From Marinobacterium lacunae (GTDB lineage: Bacteria; Pseudomonadota; Gammaproteobacteria; Pseudomonadales; Balneatricaceae): DNA of 64,000 nucleotides. Location of the stretch: positions 1 through 64,000 of the forward strand of contig NZ_JMQN01000048.1 of the NCBI RefSeq assembly GCF_000705555.1, written 5' to 3'. The stretch's first letter is position 1. Each line of letters begins with the position of its first letter. A program made the translations under genes and the position numbers. This document shows, piece after piece, positions 46,380 through 55,182 of the stretch. The notes beneath the pieces were generated by a model. It ran no database searches, was not told the origin of the DNA, and was given only the letters and a program-made list of their open reading frames with translations.

Positions 46380-47246
46380 TCAGGCGCTGGCAAAGCGCTT
46401 AGCCCCCGCCACACAACCTACTGCACCCAGTGCTGCGCCCAGCATCGCCCCGCTGACGGTTTCCTGTAGCAGCAGTGCAGCCAACGCCAGCCCGAAGAAA
46501 GGTTGCAGCAGTTGCAGCTGACTGACCGAGGCGATGCCGCCCAGTGCCAGACCGCGATACCAGAATACAAATCCGATCAGCATGCTAAATAGCGCCACGT
46601 AGGCAAGCCCAATCCAGGCAGGTGTGCCTGTCTGTCCTAGCGTTGCCGGCAGCGTATACAACGTTACCGGCAGCATTACCGGCAATGACAGCACCAGTGC
46701 CCAGCTGATCACCTGCCAGCCCCCTAGCGAGCGTGACAACTTCGCCCCTTCGGCATACCCCAGTCCGCATACGACAATGGCCGCGAGCATCAGTAAGTCG
46801 CCCTGAAGGGTGGCGGTCAGATCGCCAAGGGCGGCATATCCGGCGACGCAGGCGCTACCCAAAAGCGAGAACAGCCAGAACGCCGGTCGCGGGCGTTCCC
46901 CGCCACGCAACACGCCGAAGATGGCCGTGCACAGCGGCAACAAGCCGATAAACACCAGGGAATGTGCAGACGACACCTGTTCCAGCGCCAGAGCGGTCAG
47001 CAGTGGAAAACCGACAACGACCCCGAGCGCGACCAACACAAGTGAAGGCAGCTGCGCCCTGTCCGGACGCCGTTGTCGAAGCAATACCAGCAGCGCCATA
47101 CCCAGCAGCCCCGCGATGCTCGCCCGTGCACAGGTTAGAAACGTGGGCTCGAAATCACCCACGGCGATGCGGGTTGCCGGCAAGGAGCCAGCAAAGATCA
47201 GCATGCCGATAAAGCCGCTAACCCAACCGCTCAGCGTTTTGTCCAT
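46380..47246 (-). CDS. EamA/DMT family transporter
   Basis: 288-residue membrane protein with ten predicted helices in two EamA repeats, the drug/metabolite transporter superfamily. It has FAGSLPATRIAVGDFEPTFLTCARASIAGLLG at the start and the second-repeat block YVALFSMLIGFVFWYRGLALGGIASVSQLQLLQPFF. Such proteins usually export amino acids or related metabolites. AGGAGG lies seven bases before the ATG. It is divergent from a MocR regulator, which probably controls it. Cargo unknown. Confidence 0.85.
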   Translation of the reverse strand: MDKTLSGWVSGFIGMLIFAGSLPATRIAVGDFEPTFLTCARASIAGLLGMALLVLLRQRRPDRAQLPSLVLVALGVVVGFPLLTALALEQVSSAHSLVFIGLLPLCTAIFGVLRGGERPRPAFWLFSLLGSACVAGYAALGDLTATLQGDLLMLAAIVVCGLGYAEGAKLSRSLGGWQVISWALVLSLPVMLPVTLYTLPATLGQTGTPAWIGLAYVALFSMLIGFVFWYRGLALGGIASVSQLQLLQPFFGLALAALLLQETVSGAMLGAALGAVGCVAGAKRFASA

Positions 47247-47373
47247 CTCACGACCTCCTGTTCTTGATCAGCCGTCAGTAGACCACCGCAGGCAGCCGCT
47301 CCCCAGATACGATCCAGTACAATTTTGAAGAACTGTTATGTATGCTGAGGCAATACAGCATGAGGGAGTGAAC

Positions 47374-48756
47374 GTGAGCCAAGCCAAAACCCGTATTGCG
47401 GCCGTGATGGACGAGATCCGCCTGAGAATCGCCTCGCGATCCTATCTGCCGGGTACGCGGCTGCCGTCGGTACGGGCGCAGGCCAAGGCGATGACGGTTT
47501 CGGTATCAACCGTGGTGGAAGCCTATGAAAGACTGGCAGCAGAAGGCGTTATCCACTCGCGCCCCGGTTCAGGCTTTTTTGTCTCGGGACCGGTAGCGCC
47601 GTTAGCGCTGTCGGAGATGGGCCCAAAACGGGAGCGCGAAATCGACCCGCTATGGATATCACGACAGTCACTTGAATCCAACGCTTCGACACTGATGCCC
47701 GGATGCGGCTGGTTGCCGGACTCATGGATGTATGAGGCAGGTCTTCGTCGTGCGCTGCGTACGGTGGCACGAGCCGACAGTTCGGTGCTTGCGGACTACG
47801 CCACGCCGCTAGGCTTACCGGCCCTGCGGGAGGTTTTGGCCCGGCGCATGATCGGCAGCGGTATCGAGGTACCGCCCGAGCAGATCATGCTGACCGAATC
47901 GGGCACCCAGGCGATCGACCTGATCTGCCGCTTTCTGCTGGAGCCGGGGGATGTGGTGCTGGTGGATGATCCCTGCTACTTCAATTTCCACGCCCTGCTG
48001 AAGGCACATCGTGTCCGCATCGTGGGCATCCCTTACACACCGAGCGGACCGGATCTTGACGCGTTTTCAGCCGCGTTGAATACCCTCTCGCCCCGGCTGT
48101 ATATCACCAACTCCGGCATCCATAACCCCACCGGCGCGACGCTCTCGGCGACCACAGCACACCGCCTGCTGTCACTGGCCGAGCGCTCGGATCTGGTGAT
48201 TGTCGAGGATGATATCTTCGCCGATTTCGAAGTTACGCCCGCGCCCCGACTCGCCGCATTCGACGGCCTGTCACGGGTTATCCACCTCGGCAGCTTTTCA
48301 AAGACGCTCTCCGCCTCGCTGCGCTGTGGCTATATCGCAGCCCGTGCCGACTGGATCGACAGTCTGCTCGATTTGAAGATCGCCACCAGTTTCGGCGGCG
48401 GCAATCTGGCGGCCAACGTCGTGATGAGCGCGCTCACCGACAGCGGCTATCGCAAGCATATTGAGTCGGTGCGCCTGAAGCTGGCCAAAGCGATGGTTAC
48501 GACTGTCGAGCGGCTCGAGACCCTGGATATACGGCCCTGGCACACTCCGCAGGCCGGCATGTTTATCTGGTGCCGGATACCCAAAGGGCGCGATGCGGCC
48601 GACATCGCCCGGGCCTGCCTGCAGGCAGGTGTAGTGCTGGCGCCGGGCAACGCATTCAGTCAGTCGCAGAGCGCGGGGGATTTTCTGCGCTTTAATGTGG
48701 CGCAATGCGGTGATGACAGGATATTCCAGACGCTGGCCCGCGTGCTCTCGAGCTAA
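47374..48756 (+). CDS. MocR-type transcription regulator (GntR helix-turn-helix plus aminotransferase domain)
   Basis: 460 residues from GTG 47374, five bases after GGGAG (ATG 47338 is in frame but less well placed). An N-terminal GntR winged helix (RIASRSYLPGTRLPSVRAQAKAMTVSVSTVVEAYERL) is followed by a fold-type I aminotransferase domain with the PLP lysine in HLGSFSKTLSASLRCGYIA and the HNPTGATLS loop. MocR proteins sense PLP-amino acid adducts and often control the neighbouring gene; here that is the divergent EamA transporter. An imperfect palindrome (GTATGCTGAGGCAATAC, 47340-47356) in the gap is a candidate operator. Confidence 0.88.
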   Translation: MSQAKTRIAAVMDEIRLRIASRSYLPGTRLPSVRAQAKAMTVSVSTVVEAYERLAAEGVIHSRPGSGFFVSGPVAPLALSEMGPKREREIDPLWISRQSLESNASTLMPGCGWLPDSWMYEAGLRRALRTVARADSSVLADYATPLGLPALREVLARRMIGSGIEVPPEQIMLTESGTQAIDLICRFLLEPGDVVLVDDPCYFNFHALLKAHRVRIVGIPYTPSGPDLDAFSAALNTLSPRLYITNSGIHNPTGATLSATTAHRLLSLAERSDLVIVEDDIFADFEVTPAPRLAAFDGLSRVIHLGSFSKTLSASLRCGYIAARADWIDSLLDLKIATSFGGGNLAANVVMSALTDSGYRKHIESVRLKLAKAMVTTVERLETLDIRPWHTPQAGMFIWCRIPKGRDAADIARACLQAGVVLAPGNAFSQSQSAGDFLRFNVAQCGDDRIFQTLARVLSS

Positions 48757-48771
48757 CCGGGTACGGTTCGA

Positions 48772-49653
48772 TCAAGTGGAAGACGGTGCCACGCCAAACT
48801 GGCGCTTGTACTCGCGACTGAACTGGGCCGGGCTGTTGTACCCTACCCTGTAGCCCGCATCACTGACACTGTGTCCCTCTAAGATGTAAGTCCGTGCGCG
48901 GTTCAGGCGGATCAGCTTGATGTACTGCAAGGGCGAGAGATGCATCACCTCTTTGAACTTCTTATGAAAGCCGGAGACGCTCATGTTGACGGTAGAGGCC
49001 AGCTCTTCCACCGGCACAGCCTTGTCTAGATTATCGTGCAACAGCTCTACCGCCTTGGAGATCTGTTGAATCTGTCCGTGCTGTCGCAGCAGTAACTTCA
49101 GTGCACCGCCCTGCTCATCACTGAGGATGCGGTAGTAGATCTCGTCGATGATCGACTCGCCCAAAACCCGCGCTTCGGTGGCATCGTCCAGTGTCTGCAT
49201 CAGCCGCACGGCTGCATCGAGCAGCTTGTCGCTGACCGGCGCCGAGAACACACCGGAGCTGTTGTCCGCCTCAGCACGATTATCGCCCTGTGTGGTCGAT
49301 TCCATCTTCAGCAGCAGGTTGGCCAGCCGGTGGCGATCAAGCCGAATACCAATAGCCAGCAACGGCTGCTCAACCGTGACGCCCACCAGCTCGCACTCGA
49401 ACGCCATCGGTGTAAACAGGGCGAGAAACTGGCCCGCACCGTATTCAAACCGCTCCCCCTCCAGGTACACATTCTTGCGCCCCTGTGCGGCCAGAATCAG
49501 CATCGGCTCATACACCGCGGGGGTACGGCACTGCTCTTCGGAGGCGCGCACGGCGATGAGGTTCGCGATGGGGGTCGCGTTAAGCCCCTCATCATGCGTG
49601 TGGCGGTCGATCAGATCCCGCAGTTGAAGCAGCTTTTTTTCGGTGTGTGCCAT
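48772..49653 (-). CDS. AraC-family regulator with AraC_N-type sensor
   Basis: 293 residues. The N-terminal cupin-like domain with TPAVYEPMLILAAQGRKNVYLEGERFEYGAGQFLA is the AraC_N type seen in YqhC-like regulators of aldehyde-responsive genes. The C-terminal double helix-turn-helix has NMSVSGFHKKFKEV and GYNSPAQFSREYKRQFGVAP. GGAGG lies six bases before the ATG. It is divergent from the molybdenum hydroxylase operon and is the likely regulator of it; a response to an aldehyde is plausible but unproven. Confidence 0.87.
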   Translation of the reverse strand: MAHTEKKLLQLRDLIDRHTHDEGLNATPIANLIAVRASEEQCRTPAVYEPMLILAAQGRKNVYLEGERFEYGAGQFLALFTPMAFECELVGVTVEQPLLAIGIRLDRHRLANLLLKMESTTQGDNRAEADNSSGVFSAPVSDKLLDAAVRLMQTLDDATEARVLGESIIDEIYYRILSDEQGGALKLLLRQHGQIQQISKAVELLHDNLDKAVPVEELASTVNMSVSGFHKKFKEVMHLSPLQYIKLIRLNRARTYILEGHSVSDAGYRVGYNSPAQFSREYKRQFGVAPSST

Positions 49654-49848
49654 GGTCTACCTCCGAAAAGGGTTATAGCAGCAGAGGAAGCCACGCCAAA
49701 GTCCGCCCTGTTTATTTTAGAGTTTTGTGCAAGAGATCTGGATCTTCATGCATCCGCCCACCCGTCTACCTCGCCTATATTGGATGACTTGACGCGCTAC
49801 CAGCGCCGCCCCTTTTTACCTACCCGAATACGACAGGACGAGGTCATC

Positions 49849-50310
49849 ATGGAGTATCAACTGAAGATTAACGGCCGGATGCGCTCCCTGAACGCGGAGC
49901 CGGGTACGCCTCTGCTCTGGGTCATCCGCGACGAACTGGCGCTGACCGGCACCAAGTTCGGCTGCGGCGTCGCCTCCTGCGGTGCCTGTACCATCCACTT
50001 GAACGGCAATCCAACGCGCAGCTGCATTACCCCGGTTGAGAGCGCAGTTGGCGGCGAGATCACCACCATTGAGGGTCTTGATGACCCGATCTCGGCGGCG
50101 GTGCAGAGCGCCTGGCGCGAAAAGGATGTGGTGCAGTGCGGTTACTGTCAGTCGGGCCAGATCATGTCGGCAGTTGGCCTGCTGCGCCAGAACCCCCGCC
50201 CTAGCGACGAGCAGATCGACAGTTTCATGTCGGGTAACGTGTGCCGTTGCGCTACCTATGTACGGATCAAGGATGCCATCAAACTGGCGTCCGACACGCT
50301 GGAGGCCTGA
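49849..50310 (+). CDS. Molybdenum hydroxylase small subunit, two [2Fe-2S] clusters
   Basis: 153-residue electron-transfer subunit of the xanthine oxidase family, closest in type to IorA of isoquinoline 1-oxidoreductase and to aldehyde oxidoreductase small subunits. It has the plant-ferredoxin-type cluster cysteines (KFGCGVASCGACTIHLNG) and the helical second cluster (QCGYCQSGQIM and GNVCRCATY). ATG 49849 follows GAGG; the much longer frame upstream covers the divergent AraC gene. The large subunit follows after 2 bases. Confidence 0.93.
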   Translation: MEYQLKINGRMRSLNAEPGTPLLWVIRDELALTGTKFGCGVASCGACTIHLNGNPTRSCITPVESAVGGEITTIEGLDDPISAAVQSAWREKDVVQCGYCQSGQIMSAVGLLRQNPRPSDEQIDSFMSGNVCRCATYVRIKDAIKLASDTLEA

Positions 50311-50312
50311 AG

Positions 50313-52466
50313 ATGAGCGCTCAACTATCACGTCGTAATTTTCTCAAGGCCGCCGGTGCGTCAGCTCTGCTGGTGGGCTTCACGCCCAGAGGCCTGCTTG
50401 CGGCCGGTTATGAAGACAGCACACTCAACCCCTTTGTACGGATCGACAGCGACGGTGTCGTGACCGTAATTCTCAAGCACTTCGAGATGGGACAGGGCAC
50501 CAGCACTGGCCTTACCACGCTGATCGCCGAAGAGCTGGATGCGGACTGGGCCAGCGTGCGCATCGACTTTGCCCCGTCTGATACGGCGAAATATAAGAAC
50601 CTGTTATTCGGTGCTCAGGGCACCGGTGGCTCCACGGCCATCGCCAACTCGTTCATGCAGTACCGTAAGGCTGGCGCGGCCGCGCGGGATCTGCTGGTAC
50701 GGGCCGCCGCCGAGCAATGGGGTGTCGGTGTCGACCGGATTCGTATCGACAAGGGCGTCATCACCGATGGCCAGCGCACCGCGGGGTTTGCCGATGTTAT
50801 CCACAGCGCCGCCCGCCTTGAGCCCAACCCGGAGCCCCAGCTGAAAACACCCGATCAGTTCAAGCTTATTGGCAAGCTCAAACTGCCACGCAAGGACTCC
50901 ATTGCCAAAACCGATGGCAGCGCTCAATTCGCCATGGACGTGAAACTGCCGGGCATGGTGTATGCCGTGATCCTGCGCAGCCCCCGATTCGGCGGACGGC
51001 TCACCGGTTTCAACGCCGACAAGGCGGCCGAGATCGCCGGCTTCATCGATGCCAAGGCGTTGCCCAACGGTGCAGGCGTCGCGGTATATGGCAAAAACAC
51101 CTGGGCGGCGCTCAAGGCCCGGGATGCGATCACCGCCGAGTGGGATTTCAGTGACGCCGAAATGCGCAGTACCGGTGCGTTGATCGAGGCACACCGTGAG
51201 CTTACCGCAGCGCCTCAGTATCAGGCACGAGCGCTGACAACGGACGCGGTACAGGCACGGCTATCGGCAGCACCGCGCACGCTCGACGCCGAGTTTGTCT
51301 TCCCGTTTCTCGCCCATTCACCGATGGAGCCGCTGGTCTGTGTCATTGAGCCGACCGCATCCGGTGTGCGGGTACACGATGGCTGTCAGTTCCCGACCGT
51401 TGCACACGGTGCGCTGTCCAGCGTACTGAAGCTGAAACCTGAACAGGTGGAGATCAAAACGCTCTATGCCGGGGGCTCCTTTGGCCGGCGCACCACCCCA
51501 ACGGCCGACTATCACGTCGAAGCCGCAATGGCGTTCGCCCTTCTCGGCGGCAAGACGCCGGTGAAGATGCTATGGAGCCGCGAGGACGATATCCACGGCG
51601 GCTACTACCGCCCGATGGCGCTGCACAAAGCCAGCATCGCGCTGGACGCCGACGGCGCTATTCTCGGCTGGGACCACCGTGTCGCGGCCAAATCGATCGT
51701 CAAAGGCTCAGCCTTCGAAAGCGCGCTCGTTCACGAGGGGCTCGACCACACCACCGTTGAGGGTCTGGCCGATACGCTTTATCAGGTGCCAAACATGGCG
51801 CTCGGCGTCAGTGACTTCCTGAGTCCGGTACCGGTGCTCTGGTGGCGCTCGGTCGGCAATACCCATACCGCCTACGTTATGGAGAGCCTGATGGACATGC
51901 TCGCCCACGAGCGTGGCGAAGATCCGATCGCGCTACGCCTGTCCCTGCTCGACAGAAGCAACAAGGAGCAGGCCCGAATGGCGGGCGTCATTGAGGCAGC
52001 CAGAGACATGTCCGGCTGGCAACCGGGGCAGAAGCGCGGCTTTGCCGCCCACTACTCGTTCAACACCTTCGTGGCCGTGGTGGCAGACATCACCGTGGAG
52101 GGTAACAAGGTACATGTGGATAAGTTGCACATGGCCGTGGATTGCGGCGTGGCGATCAATCCGGACGTGATCCGTGCCCAGATGGAAGGCGGCGCCGGTT
52201 ATGCGCTCGGCGCGATCATGCGCAACGAGATCACCCTTGATCAGGGCCTGGTGGTACAGGACAACTTCCCGCAGTATCTGCCGCTGCGCATGCCGGATAT
52301 GCCCGAGATTGCGGTGACCATCGTCCCCTCGGCCGAACCGCCAACCGGTGTGGGTGAACCCGGCGTTCCACCCACGGGGCCTGCGCTGGCCAACGCCATC
52401 TTCGCCGTGACCGGCAAGCGGATTACCGAACTGCCGATGACCACGGCCGGTTTCAGCTTTGTCTGA
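50313..52466 (+). CDS. Molybdenum hydroxylase large subunit, Tat-exported
   Basis: 717-residue molybdopterin-binding subunit of the IorB/aldehyde dehydrogenase type. A twin-arginine signal (SRRNFLKAAGASALLVGF) opens the protein, so the folded, cofactor-loaded enzyme should go to the periplasm through TatABC at 0.1-1.5 kb. Cofactor-contact blocks include EMGQGTSTGLTTLIAEEL, GAQGTGGSTAI, AGGSFGRR and the end GVGEPGVPPTGPALANAI, with the catalytic glutamate in GVGEPG. There is no FAD subunit, typical of this subgroup, which uses cytochrome or another acceptor. Substrate unknown; aldehydes and N-heterocycles are options. Confidence 0.92.
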   Translation: MSAQLSRRNFLKAAGASALLVGFTPRGLLAAGYEDSTLNPFVRIDSDGVVTVILKHFEMGQGTSTGLTTLIAEELDADWASVRIDFAPSDTAKYKNLLFGAQGTGGSTAIANSFMQYRKAGAAARDLLVRAAAEQWGVGVDRIRIDKGVITDGQRTAGFADVIHSAARLEPNPEPQLKTPDQFKLIGKLKLPRKDSIAKTDGSAQFAMDVKLPGMVYAVILRSPRFGGRLTGFNADKAAEIAGFIDAKALPNGAGVAVYGKNTWAALKARDAITAEWDFSDAEMRSTGALIEAHRELTAAPQYQARALTTDAVQARLSAAPRTLDAEFVFPFLAHSPMEPLVCVIEPTASGVRVHDGCQFPTVAHGALSSVLKLKPEQVEIKTLYAGGSFGRRTTPTADYHVEAAMAFALLGGKTPVKMLWSREDDIHGGYYRPMALHKASIALDADGAILGWDHRVAAKSIVKGSAFESALVHEGLDHTTVEGLADTLYQVPNMALGVSDFLSPVPVLWWRSVGNTHTAYVMESLMDMLAHERGEDPIALRLSLLDRSNKEQARMAGVIEAARDMSGWQPGQKRGFAAHYSFNTFVAVVADITVEGNKVHVDKLHMAVDCGVAINPDVIRAQMEGGAGYALGAIMRNEITLDQGLVVQDNFPQYLPLRMPDMPEIAVTIVPSAEPPTGVGEPGVPPTGPALANAIFAVTGKRITELPMTTAGFSFV

Positions 52467-52489
52467 CCGCCATACGCAGGAGTCTCGCC

Positions 52490-53473
52490 ATGAGTAACCA
52501 ACTCTCGGATCTTCTGGCCGCTTGGCAGAGTGACAGCTCCGGCACCCAGTGGGTGCTGGGCACGGTCTATAAAACCGAAGGCTCGGCGTACCGCAAGGCG
52601 GGTGCGCTGATGCTGATCAATGGCTTCGGTCAGCAGTTCGGACTGCTCAGTGGCGGCTGCCTGGAGTCTGATATCCTGCGCAATGCCCGCCGGGTCATGC
52701 TCAGCGGCAAGGCAATGACGCTGGTGTATGACGGCAGCGACGAGGACGATCTCTCGTTCCGCCTCGGCATCGGCTGCGGTGGCAAGGTGTACATCATGCT
52801 GCAGTTGATCAGTGCCGATAACGATCTCGGTTTGCAAGCACTTGCTACCGCACTTAAACGCCGCCAGCCAGGTACTTATTATCAGAAGATCGGTGGCAAC
52901 CAAGCCTATTTCAAGGTGGGAGAGCACCGCCCGCCACAGCGCAGCCAGATCAAAGATGGCTGGCTGGTCACACCGATACGGCCCGAACCGCACTTGCTGG
53001 TCATCGGGGGCGGCATCGATGCGCGCCCACTGGTTGGCATGGCCAAACTGATGGGCTGGCAGGTCACGCTGGCCGACCCAAGGCCCGCCAATGCACGGGC
53101 CGAGCACTTCCCTGAGGCCGACCACGTTCTGCGCGACTGCGATAACCTGTCCGCTATTGTAGCCGACACCTCGGTGGATGCCGCGGTGCTGATGTCGCAC
53201 AGCATCGCGCTGGATGCACATGCGCTTGGCCAGCTGCACAACGCAGGTCTCAAGCACATTGCCCTGCTCGGCCCACGTCACCGCTTTGCACAGGTGCTGG
53301 GCCGGGCCGGTTTGAAGGAGTCCGAGCTCAGGTGCCGGGTATCGGGCCCTGCCGGGCTTCCCATCGGCGGGCAACTTCCGGAGAGCATCGCGTTGTCGAT
53401 TCTCGCCGAGTGCCACGCCGTGTTGCATCAACACACTCTGCAGCCCGAGCTTCGGGTTGCCGTCGCGCAGTGA
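52490..53473 (+). CDS. XdhC/CoxF-family maturation factor
   Basis: 327 residues. XdhC proteins hold sulfurated molybdenum cofactor and insert it into xanthine oxidase family enzymes. The N-terminal XdhC domain has GSAYRKAGALMLI and LLSGGCLESDI; the C-terminal Rossmann domain has LLVIGGGIDARPL. It follows the large subunit by 23 bases and shares four bases (GTGA) with the next gene. Confidence 0.9.
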   Translation: MSNQLSDLLAAWQSDSSGTQWVLGTVYKTEGSAYRKAGALMLINGFGQQFGLLSGGCLESDILRNARRVMLSGKAMTLVYDGSDEDDLSFRLGIGCGGKVYIMLQLISADNDLGLQALATALKRRQPGTYYQKIGGNQAYFKVGEHRPPQRSQIKDGWLVTPIRPEPHLLVIGGGIDARPLVGMAKLMGWQVTLADPRPANARAEHFPEADHVLRDCDNLSAIVADTSVDAAVLMSHSIALDAHALGQLHNAGLKHIALLGPRHRFAQVLGRAGLKESELRCRVSGPAGLPIGGQLPESIALSILAECHAVLHQHTLQPELRVAVAQ

Positions 53474-54051
53474 ATATCGCCGCGCTGGTACTGGCCGCTG
53501 GAGCGGGTTCCCGCTTTGGCGGGCGCAAGCAACTGGCGTTGCTCGAAGACCGGGCACTGGTTCAGCACGCCCTCCAGCCCCTGCTGCCCCGGTTTGAACA
53601 CCACCTGTTCTGCGTGATCGGCGCCTATGCCGACGAGGTGCGCCCACTGGTAGAGGGGTATGCAAGGGTCATCGAGCATCCCGACTGGTCGCAGGGGCTG
53701 GGTACCTCAATCGCCAGAGGCGTACGGGCCATCGCCGATGACGACTACGACGGCGTGCTGATCACGCTGGCCGATCTTGCCTGCCTCGACACCGAGCACT
53801 ACCGACAGCTGGTCGAGCGTTTCGACGGCCAGTGCATCGTCGCCTCCCACTACGCGGGCAAAACAGCTGTGCCGGCGCTGTTTCCGAAAGCCCTCTTTGC
53901 GCAACTGATGCGACTTGAGGGTGACCGCGGAGCACGCAATCTGTTGCGCGACAACGCCGACCGGGTCGTCACCCTCCCCATGCCCACCGCAAGTCAGGAT
54001 ATCGATACCCCGGAGGACCTGCTCGCGCTGGCGAAAGGCCCTTGGCGATAG
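53470..54051 (+). CDS. MocA-like molybdenum cofactor nucleotidyltransferase
   Basis: 193 residues with the MobA/MocA nucleotidyltransferase start LVLAAGAGSRFGGRKQLALL and a metal-site region ITLADLACLDTEHYRQL. MocA attaches CMP to the cofactor for hydroxylases of this family, and the hydroxylase genes next door support that role over MobA. The start is GTG 53470, overlapping the xdhC stop; the longer frame upstream is a shadow of xdhC. Confidence 0.87.
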   Translation: MNIAALVLAAGAGSRFGGRKQLALLEDRALVQHALQPLLPRFEHHLFCVIGAYADEVRPLVEGYARVIEHPDWSQGLGTSIARGVRAIADDDYDGVLITLADLACLDTEHYRQLVERFDGQCIVASHYAGKTAVPALFPKALFAQLMRLEGDRGARNLLRDNADRVVTLPMPTASQDIDTPEDLLALAKGPWR

Positions 54052-54074
54052 TTGTATATACTGGTGGGCAGATC

Positions 54075-54689
54075 ATGACCGAGCCGGACAAACACATGGA
54101 CAGCAACGACCACCTGCTTCCCCTCCCGATCGAGGAGTGGGACTCATCGCTTGAGCCGATCATCAACGACATGAACGGCCGCCCGATCAATGTGCACAAA
54201 CTGATGGCACACAACCCGGTTTTGCTCAAGGCCTGGTGGGATTACCGCAACTACTCGGTTACCGGCGGCACGCTGGGCAAACGTCTGGGCGAGCTGATTA
54301 TTCTGCGCGTGGCAACGCATATGCGGGCCTGGTACGAGTGGGGATCCCACGTCGAGCGGGGCCTTGCATGTGGCCTGTCGCGCGAAGAGATCGAGCGCAT
54401 CAAGGACACGCCCAATCCCGATGAGTGGCTCGAAAAGGAGTACCTGCTACTGCTGGGCGTCGATGAACTGATCATACGCAAGGGTCTCTCACCCGAGCTG
54501 CTTGCCCAGTTGCGAACACACTACACCGATGCCGAGCTGATGGATCTGATCGCGATTCACGGCATGTATGTCACGCTGGGCTGCATGATCAACACCTGGG
54601 GGCTAGAGCTGGACACACATGTCCGCGACAAACTGCCGGCTGACGAGACGCGTGAGCGCTTCGAGTCACGCTTCCCCCGGGAGCTCTGA
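54075..54689 (+). CDS. Carboxymuconolactone decarboxylase-like protein
   Basis: 204 residues, all-helical fold of the CMD/AhpD superfamily: NVHKLMAHNPVLLKAWWDYRNY, then ELIILRVATHMRAWYEWGSHVERG and the YTDAELMDLIAIHGMYVTLGCMIN helix. The AhpD CxxC redox pair is missing; instead it has the E-x3-W-x2-H type pattern. The function of such members is mostly unknown. It follows the mocA-like gene by 23 bases and is probably the last gene of the hydroxylase operon, perhaps acting on its product (inference). Confidence 0.8.
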   Translation: MTEPDKHMDSNDHLLPLPIEEWDSSLEPIINDMNGRPINVHKLMAHNPVLLKAWWDYRNYSVTGGTLGKRLGELIILRVATHMRAWYEWGSHVERGLACGLSREEIERIKDTPNPDEWLEKEYLLLLGVDELIIRKGLSPELLAQLRTHYTDAELMDLIAIHGMYVTLGCMINTWGLELDTHVRDKLPADETRERFESRFPREL

Positions 54690-54809
54690 ACTCGCCGGTT
54701 CGCGGTTTGTGCATCGCCGTTACGGCAACTATAGTGAGGTTTACTCTCACCCCAAGCATCTCTCGGCGCCCTCCGGGCTATCTGACTCATCGGGTGAAGG
54801 GAGTAGGTA

Positions 54810-55172
54810 ATGGAGCAAACCTTATTCGACAAGTATGGGGGCTTCGCCACGGTCAGCCGCATCGTGTCCGCCTTTTATGACGAAGTCCTCGATTCACCCC
54901 GCCTGAGCCCCTACTTCGACGGCCTCGACATGCGTCGGCTGGTCGATCACCAGACCAAGTTCATCGCCTCCCTGATGGGTGGCCCTGCCAGCTTTTCGAA
55001 CGAGGCGCTGGTGCGTGCCCACGCCAAGCTCGGTATCGACAGCGACGACTTCGACGAGGCGGTCAAGATACTCAAGTTCACGCTTGAAGACTTCGATCTG
55101 GAAGAGGGCGACATCTCACGCATCATCGGCGACGTGGTCAGCCGACGGCATTATATAGTCACCCAATCCTGA
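54810..55172 (+). CDS. Group 1 truncated haemoglobin
   Basis: 120-residue 2-on-2 globin. Features in order: LFDKYGGFATVSRIVSAFYDEVL with the distal B10 tyrosine Y23, the PYFDGLDMRRLVDHQTKFIASLMGGP segment, and the proximal haem histidine H71 in VRAHAKLGID. Such proteins bind O2, NO or CO. It ends 10 bases before a PAS-cyclase gene on the same strand, so it may serve as that cyclase's haem sensor or act on the same gas (inference). It has about 120 bases of leader DNA. Confidence 0.9.
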   Translation: MEQTLFDKYGGFATVSRIVSAFYDEVLDSPRLSPYFDGLDMRRLVDHQTKFIASLMGGPASFSNEALVRAHAKLGIDSDDFDEAVKILKFTLEDFDLEEGDISRIIGDVVSRRHYIVTQS

Positions 55173-55182
55173 GGGCCGAACG

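Noticed and set aside
52241..53665. 474-codon minus-strand open frame opposite the hydroxylase/xdhC region
   Set aside because: Overlaps three well-supported genes on the other strand; composition is that of an antisense frame.
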